From JACTMJ01 sp039812845 (GTDB lineage: Bacteria > Acidobacteriota > Terriglobia > Bryobacterales > Bryobacteraceae), in contig JBDIBK010000001.1 of the NCBI GenBank assembly GCA_039812845.1, forward strand, positions 36,773 through 100,772: a stretch of 64,000 bases of DNA. The letters run 5' to 3'. This document shows positions 60,310 to 64,000 of the stretch, piece by piece. Numbering within the stretch: the stretch's first letter is position 1; every line of letters starts with the position of its first letter. A program made the translations under genes and the position numbers. The notes below the pieces were generated by a model, which did not search any database, was not told the DNA's origin, and was given only the letters and a program-made list of their open reading frames with translations.

Positions 60310-61548
60310 ATGGAGAATAACGCGCAGCCCGGTTTCCTTGCCGCGACTTTCCGGGCCTTTCGCTATCGGGATTTCGCGATCCTCTGGGGTGGCGCCTGCA
60401 CCTCCAGCATTGGCACCTGGATGCAGAAGGTGGCCCAGAGCTGGCTGGTGTATCAGCTTTCGAACGACGCTTTTCTGCTGGGTTTGGACGCTTTTCTAGG
60501 GGAGATCCCCATCCTCCTCTTCAGCATGGTGGGGGGCGTCGTCGCGGACCGCAAAGACCGCCGCATGGTCCTCATCGGCTCCCAAATTGTCCAGATGCTC
60601 TCGGCCTCAACGCTGGCGGCGCTCTACGCATTGGGCTATCTGGAGATTTGGCATATTCTTTGCCTATCCTTCACCAATGGGTTGGCGCAGGCATTCGGCG
60701 GCCCGGCGTATCAGGCGATTGTGCCCGCTCTCGTCGAGCAAAAGGACCTTTCGAACGCCATCGCGCTCAACTCCATCCAGTTCAATCTGGCCCGGGTCAT
60801 TGGCCCGGTGCTCGGCGGTTTTGCGCTGGTCAATCTTGGCGCGGCGTGGTGCTTTGGCTTGAACGCTTCCTCGTTCCTGGTGGTGATCGCAGCGCTTCTC
60901 AGTGTCTCCATACCCAAAATTTCCGGGAACGAAGAACTCTCCGTCGCGGCCAGCATTGGGCAGGGTTTGCAGTTCATCCGAAACCGAAAAGGGCTCATGC
61001 CGCTGATGTTCTTGGCATTCTCGATCACGATCTTTGGCATGTCGTACATCGTCTTCCTCCCGGCCTTCGCGAAAGACGTGCTCCTTGGGGGAGAGACCGA
61101 ATTCACGACCCTGATGGCGATTTCCGGGGGAGGCAGCATCCTCGGCGCGCTGCTGGTTGCTTCCCTTTCCCGCGGCGGCCGCGAAGTGAGGTATATGCTG
61201 GGCGGCATCGTCATCCTTGGCGCGTCGCTCACCGTCTTCTCTTACAGTCCCCAATTCTGGTGGGCGGCGGTGGCGATTTTCGTGGCGAGCGCGGCTCTGA
61301 TGTCCGTATTCGCGTTGGTGACTTCTTTGGTGCAGCTTCGCACCGCCGATGAAATGCGCGGCCGCGTGATGAGTGTCTATAACATTGCGTTCCGCGGTGG
61401 AATGCCCCTCGGCAGCCTGGTGATGGGGGAGGTGATCGGGCTCGTCGGCGTATCGCCGGCGCTTGCCGTCGCGGGCCTGGCAATCGTCGCTTTGGGCGTA
61501 ACCTCTTCGATCTTCAACCGCATCTTTCTGACGCAGGAGGCGATTTGA
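60310..61548 (+). CDS. Major facilitator superfamily transporter (MFS_3 type)
   Basis: A 412-residue transporter with about 12 hydrophobic segments. It resembles the EntS/MFS_3 group: FRYRDFAILWGGACTSSIGTWMQKVAQSWLVYQL at the N terminus, VGGVVADRKDRRMVLIGSQ as the loop-2/3 motif, and NAIALNSIQFNLARVIGPVLGG. Members export siderophores or drugs; the substrate is unknown. It follows the VOC gene by 36 bases and overlaps or abuts the TPR gene. Confidence 0.88.
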   Translation: MENNAQPGFLAATFRAFRYRDFAILWGGACTSSIGTWMQKVAQSWLVYQLSNDAFLLGLDAFLGEIPILLFSMVGGVVADRKDRRMVLIGSQIVQMLSASTLAALYALGYLEIWHILCLSFTNGLAQAFGGPAYQAIVPALVEQKDLSNAIALNSIQFNLARVIGPVLGGFALVNLGAAWCFGLNASSFLVVIAALLSVSIPKISGNEELSVAASIGQGLQFIRNRKGLMPLMFLAFSITIFGMSYIVFLPAFAKDVLLGGETEFTTLMAISGGGSILGALLVASLSRGGREVRYMLGGIVILGASLTVFSYSPQFWWAAVAIFVASAALMSVFALVTSLVQLRTADEMRGRVMSVYNIAFRGGMPLGSLVMGEVIGLVGVSPALAVAGLAIVALGVTSSIFNRIFLTQEAI

Positions 61549-61550
61549 CG

Positions 61551-62297
61551 ATGTCTTGGAGTATCCCGTGGTTGCCGTTGACACCGCGACCGGGTTTCCT
61601 CGCTCTTCTCGCGCTCACTTCCGCCCTTGCGGCCCAGTCCCCTGCCGACCCCGTGTACCAGTCTTGGCGAAACGCCCGTGACCGTCAGGATCTGACATTT
61701 CTGCAGGCGGCCTCGAAGAAGGCGGAATCCGCCGCCGCGGGAAACGCTTCTTCGAACCTGCTCTACTCGGCGGCTCTCGCCCGGTCTTTCGAAGCCGAGA
61801 TCGCACTCGAACTGGGAAAGAAGACCGAAGCGGCAAGCGCGGCTGAAGCGGGAATCGCCGTAGCGCGCAGATTGGTTAGCTCGGGTCCCAAGGTTGCAGA
61901 GCATCACCGGATTCTCGGGACGCTGTGCGGCCAGATCATTCCCGCGAACCTCCTGAGCGCCTTCAGCTACGGACGCTGTGCGCGCGAGGAAATCGATACC
62001 GCGCTTCAGCTTGATCCCAAGTCCGCCTGGGCCTATCTCGGGAGAGGAGTCGGCAATTATTACCTGCCGGAAACCTTCGGAGGCGGGGTTGATAGAGCGA
62101 TTGAGGATTTCCGTCAGGCTTCCACGCTGCAGCCGAAGCTCCCCGATGCCTGGCTCTGGCTTGGGATCGCTCTGCGAAAAAAGGGCGATATGGCCGCCGC
62201 GAAACGTGCCCTTCAGGTTGCGAAGGAACTGGCCCCGGAGCGGATATGGGTCCGCAGACAGTTTGACAAGACGCCTTCCGGCAGTGCGGCACGTTGA
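61551..62297 (+). CDS. Exported TPR-repeat protein
   Basis: A 248-residue protein with an N-terminal hydrophobic signal-like segment (about 15-30, TPRPGFLALLALTSALA) and helical repeats; the best TPR-like units are at about 135-160 and 182-240 (DAWLWLGIALRKKGDMAAAKRALQVAKELAP). It probably works as a periplasmic scaffold. The start at 61551 is 2 bases after the MFS stop; an upstream TTG at 61545 is possible. Confidence 0.78.
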   Translation: MSWSIPWLPLTPRPGFLALLALTSALAAQSPADPVYQSWRNARDRQDLTFLQAASKKAESAAAGNASSNLLYSAALARSFEAEIALELGKKTEAASAAEAGIAVARRLVSSGPKVAEHHRILGTLCGQIIPANLLSAFSYGRCAREEIDTALQLDPKSAWAYLGRGVGNYYLPETFGGGVDRAIEDFRQASTLQPKLPDAWLWLGIALRKKGDMAAAKRALQVAKELAPERIWVRRQFDKTPSGSAAR

Positions 62298-62832
62298 CGC
62301 CCGCTCGCTTCACGGTCCCAGAGAAAGCACCGCGAAAGCGGAAGCATTTTCCTTAGTTTGCAGTTTGCGCACCCAGTAAAGTTCAGAACCGTTGCGTCAT
62401 TTTCGATACTCCATTCTAACTTTCGCGAAAAGCAGAGCGTGTGCCCCGAACCTGAGTTGCAGAACACTCCCTGCAATGTCGGGATCGAAGTCGGACTCAA
62501 TTGTTTCCTCCTGACGTGGCAACAGGGAAAGGCAACCTGCTTCAAATGAGTAATTTAACAAATGCACCGATAACGCCGCATCATTATAATTCGCGACGAG
62601 CAACGGCTCCAGACGGGAGTTAACCTTCACGAAACATCTCTGTCGCGGACAAAGATACCGTCCTAGGCCCCTACCAGGATTCGTGTTCGGTACCCATCGC
62701 GTTAGTTTATTCCTTTGAATACAATAGTTTTCATGCTAATTTTGAAACGTATCTCGTAGTGGTCGCACTTCCCGCTGGCTTGTGGGCGTGCCGCCCCTTG
62801 GAAACAATTCATTCACGAGGAAGAATTCGAAT
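62298..62832. other. Gene-free region before the PEP-CTERM gene
   Basis: 535 bases with no supported gene. An open minus-strand frame of 77 codons at 62397-62630 has no signal of being real. The best promoter candidate for the PEP-CTERM gene is TTGAAT (62715-62720), a 16-base spacer, and TAATTT (62737-62742); a GAGGAAG ribosome site precedes the ATG at 62833. Confidence 0.4.
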
Positions 62833-63720
62833 ATGTTTGGGAATCTACGCAACCTAGTAACGGCAGGGGTGGTTCTGGGTCTCATGGTAATTCCAGCCTT
62901 CTCCGCCACGGTCATTCCGACGACCACGTATAACTTCGACGCCAGTGATACGGGGACGACGGCCACCTTCCAAAACGGCGCCAGTGTGACATTGACGAAC
63001 ACGACGCTCACCGGCACCGCCGCCAGCCATCTCGGCGCGGGCGGAACGGACGGCGTCATCGGGCCCTTCGGCAACTCGGCCGTCGGCATCGTCCAGAACA
63101 ATCAAGTGGTGGCGATGACGATCACGAGCCCCGGCCCGGCCTTCAATGCAATTACGCTCAGCTTCGATCTGTGGGTGATGAGCAGCTGGGACGGCAACGG
63201 CTGGGTCTATACGAACCCGGTGACCGGAAACCCGGAAACCTACACGCCGGATCAATTCCAAGTTGCCCTGACGGCTCCCTCCGGTTCGACCTGCACGGGC
63301 AGCGCGCTTTGCACGACGTTCGCCCAGAACTATCCCGGTGTGACCCAGGAATACGGCGGATCCGGTTCGCCTGGCGGCACTGGCGCGATGGTTACACGCC
63401 CCTTTAGCGCCAGCCCCTATTTCTCGAATTCGGGTTTTGGCAGCCAGTACACCAGCAATGGTTACGCGCTTTACCGGATCGATCTCGGCACGCTCAACAT
63501 CGGCAGCTCCGTAAACTCTCTTACGGTGTACTTCCGCGGCCTCTTCAGTGGCACCCTGCAGCTCGGCAGCGACGAGAGCTGGGCGCTCAGCCGCGTGGTG
63601 TACAGTGCCAGTGCGCCGGATGTCGGCGGCGGAGAAGTTCCCGAGCCCTCCACCATCGTTCTTGGCGGTCTCGGCCTCGCGCTTCTGGCACTCGCCAAAA
63701 TGCGCAATCGCAAGGCTTAG
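62833..63720 (+). CDS. PEP-CTERM sorting-domain protein
   Basis: A 295-residue secreted or surface protein. A signal sequence (MFGNLRNLVTAGVVLGLMVIPAFSA) precedes a serine/threonine- and glycine-rich beta-type body, and the C terminus has the PEP-CTERM tripartite signal: VPEPS, a hydrophobic stretch (TIVLGGLGLALLALA) and a basic tail KMRNRKA. Exosortase would cleave at the PEP motif; no exosortase is in this window. Two cysteines (CTGSALC) may form a disulfide. A strong terminator follows. Confidence 0.88.
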   Translation: MFGNLRNLVTAGVVLGLMVIPAFSATVIPTTTYNFDASDTGTTATFQNGASVTLTNTTLTGTAASHLGAGGTDGVIGPFGNSAVGIVQNNQVVAMTITSPGPAFNAITLSFDLWVMSSWDGNGWVYTNPVTGNPETYTPDQFQVALTAPSGSTCTGSALCTTFAQNYPGVTQEYGGSGSPGGTGAMVTRPFSASPYFSNSGFGSQYTSNGYALYRIDLGTLNIGSSVNSLTVYFRGLFSGTLQLGSDESWALSRVVYSASAPDVGGGEVPEPSTIVLGGLGLALLALAKMRNRKA

Positions 63721-63775
63721 TTTTCCGTCCCTTGTTCAGATAGGTTCATGAGATAGACCAGTCAATCCAGTCATT

Positions 63776-63810
63776 GGGCGGTTCCTTCCGGGGAACCGCC
63801 CCTATTTTTT
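63776..63810 (+). terminator. Intrinsic terminator of the PEP-CTERM gene
   Basis: A perfect 10-bp stem (GGGCGGTTCC ... GGAACCGCCC, 63776-63785 and 63792-63801) with a 6-base loop, followed by CTATTTTTTT. Confidence 0.93.
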
Positions 63811-63874
63811 TGTGGGAAGGAATTCCCGCTGGATGCGCTGGACATCCGGGGAAACGAAAAAGTGGTGGGATCGC

Positions 63875-64000
63875 TTAGCGGACGACGCCCTGAAGGGGGC
63901 TGCTGGCGCTGGCGTAAAGGCGCTTTGGCATGCGCCCTGCCCGGTAAGCCAACCGGCCGGAAGCAACGGCCAGTTTCATCGCTTCCGCCATCATCTCGGG
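63875..64000 (-). CDS. thiG: Thiazole synthase ThiG, C-terminal fragment (5' partial)
   Basis: The last 41 residues and a TAA stop (63875-63877) of a minus-strand gene that enters from beyond 64000. The peptide contains MAEAMKLAVASGRLAYRAGR and then PKRLYASASSPLQG, matching the C terminus of ThiG (the family's AGRLAYLAGRIPKK-type end followed by ASSP). ThiG makes the thiazole of thiamine from deoxyxylulose phosphate and a sulfur carrier. Only the tail is visible. Confidence 0.85.
   Translation of the reverse strand, partial: PEMMAEAMKLAVASGRLAYRAGRMPKRLYASASSPLQGVVR

Noticed and set aside
62397..62630. Minus-strand open frame of 77 codons before the PEP-CTERM gene
   Set aside because: No ribosome site, no family features and an A/T-rich context; probably chance.

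Overview
This 64 kb window is chromosomal DNA from a GC-rich Gram-negative bacterium that most resembles the Acidobacteriota, order Bryobacterales (Solibacter/Bryobacter-like). The pointers are two tandem secreted von Willebrand factor A (VWFA) proteins of the acidobacterial VWFA-related type, a PEP-CTERM protein, a Kdo/LPS pathway, a Tat-exported Gfo/Idh dehydrogenase next to a HEAT-repeat protein, and many small secreted proteins with no recognisable family. The assignment is inferred from gene content alone. No insertion sequence, prophage or CRISPR array was seen.

Layout. 0-9.8 kb: the ispD end, ispF, an SDR reductase, a cupin, a CusF-like lipoprotein, rlmD, trpS, an MFS exporter, a P-loop kinase, a flippase-like membrane protein, then the HEAT and Gfo/Idh pair. 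10-16.2 kb: the origin region, gyrB, dnaN and dnaA on the minus strand, with an 879-nt gene-free segment upstream of dnaA carrying DnaA-box-like sites (candidate oriC) and then tRNA-Gly. 16.3-27.5 kb: a surface polysaccharide cluster with alr, five glycosyltransferase genes (one a GT2-GT4 fusion), a methyltransferase fused to a long coiled coil, and a Wzt-type ABC ATPase. 27.6-32 kb: tRNA-Met, parB, parA, a parS-like site, rsmG and mnmG. 32-37.5 kb: purD, tRNA-Arg, an SMR exporter of SugE/Gdx type, a TIM-barrel isomerase-like protein and the VWFA pair. 37.5-45.3 kb: kdsB, pyrG, kdsA (CMP-Kdo supply), a carbamoyltransferase, murQ, murA and a rhodanese. 45.3-50.5 kb: a small membrane protein and the trehalose genes treY and treZ. 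50.7-54.8 kb: a four-gene iron operon with a DtxR/MntR-like regulator, a membrane-anchored DtxR-FeoA fusion, and FeoB split into separate GTPase and membrane genes. 54.9-64 kb: an unknown exported protein, tRNA-Ser, an M16 protease, small exported and VOC proteins, an MFS/TPR pair, the PEP-CTERM protein with a strong terminator, and the 3' end of thiG on the minus strand.

How the parts work together. The dnaA-dnaN-gyrB block, the parABS locus and rsmG-mnmG lie within about 22 kb, which fits an origin neighbourhood (recF is not in this block). The envelope genes form a theme: Kdo activation with its CTP source, murA/murQ, alr, and polysaccharide assembly with an ABC ATPase. The most unusual loci are the iron operon, where a second DtxR-like protein is tethered to the membrane and fused to FeoA, and the methyltransferase-coiled-coil gene translationally overlapped with wzt, which recalls the WbdD chain-length ruler of O-antigen systems.
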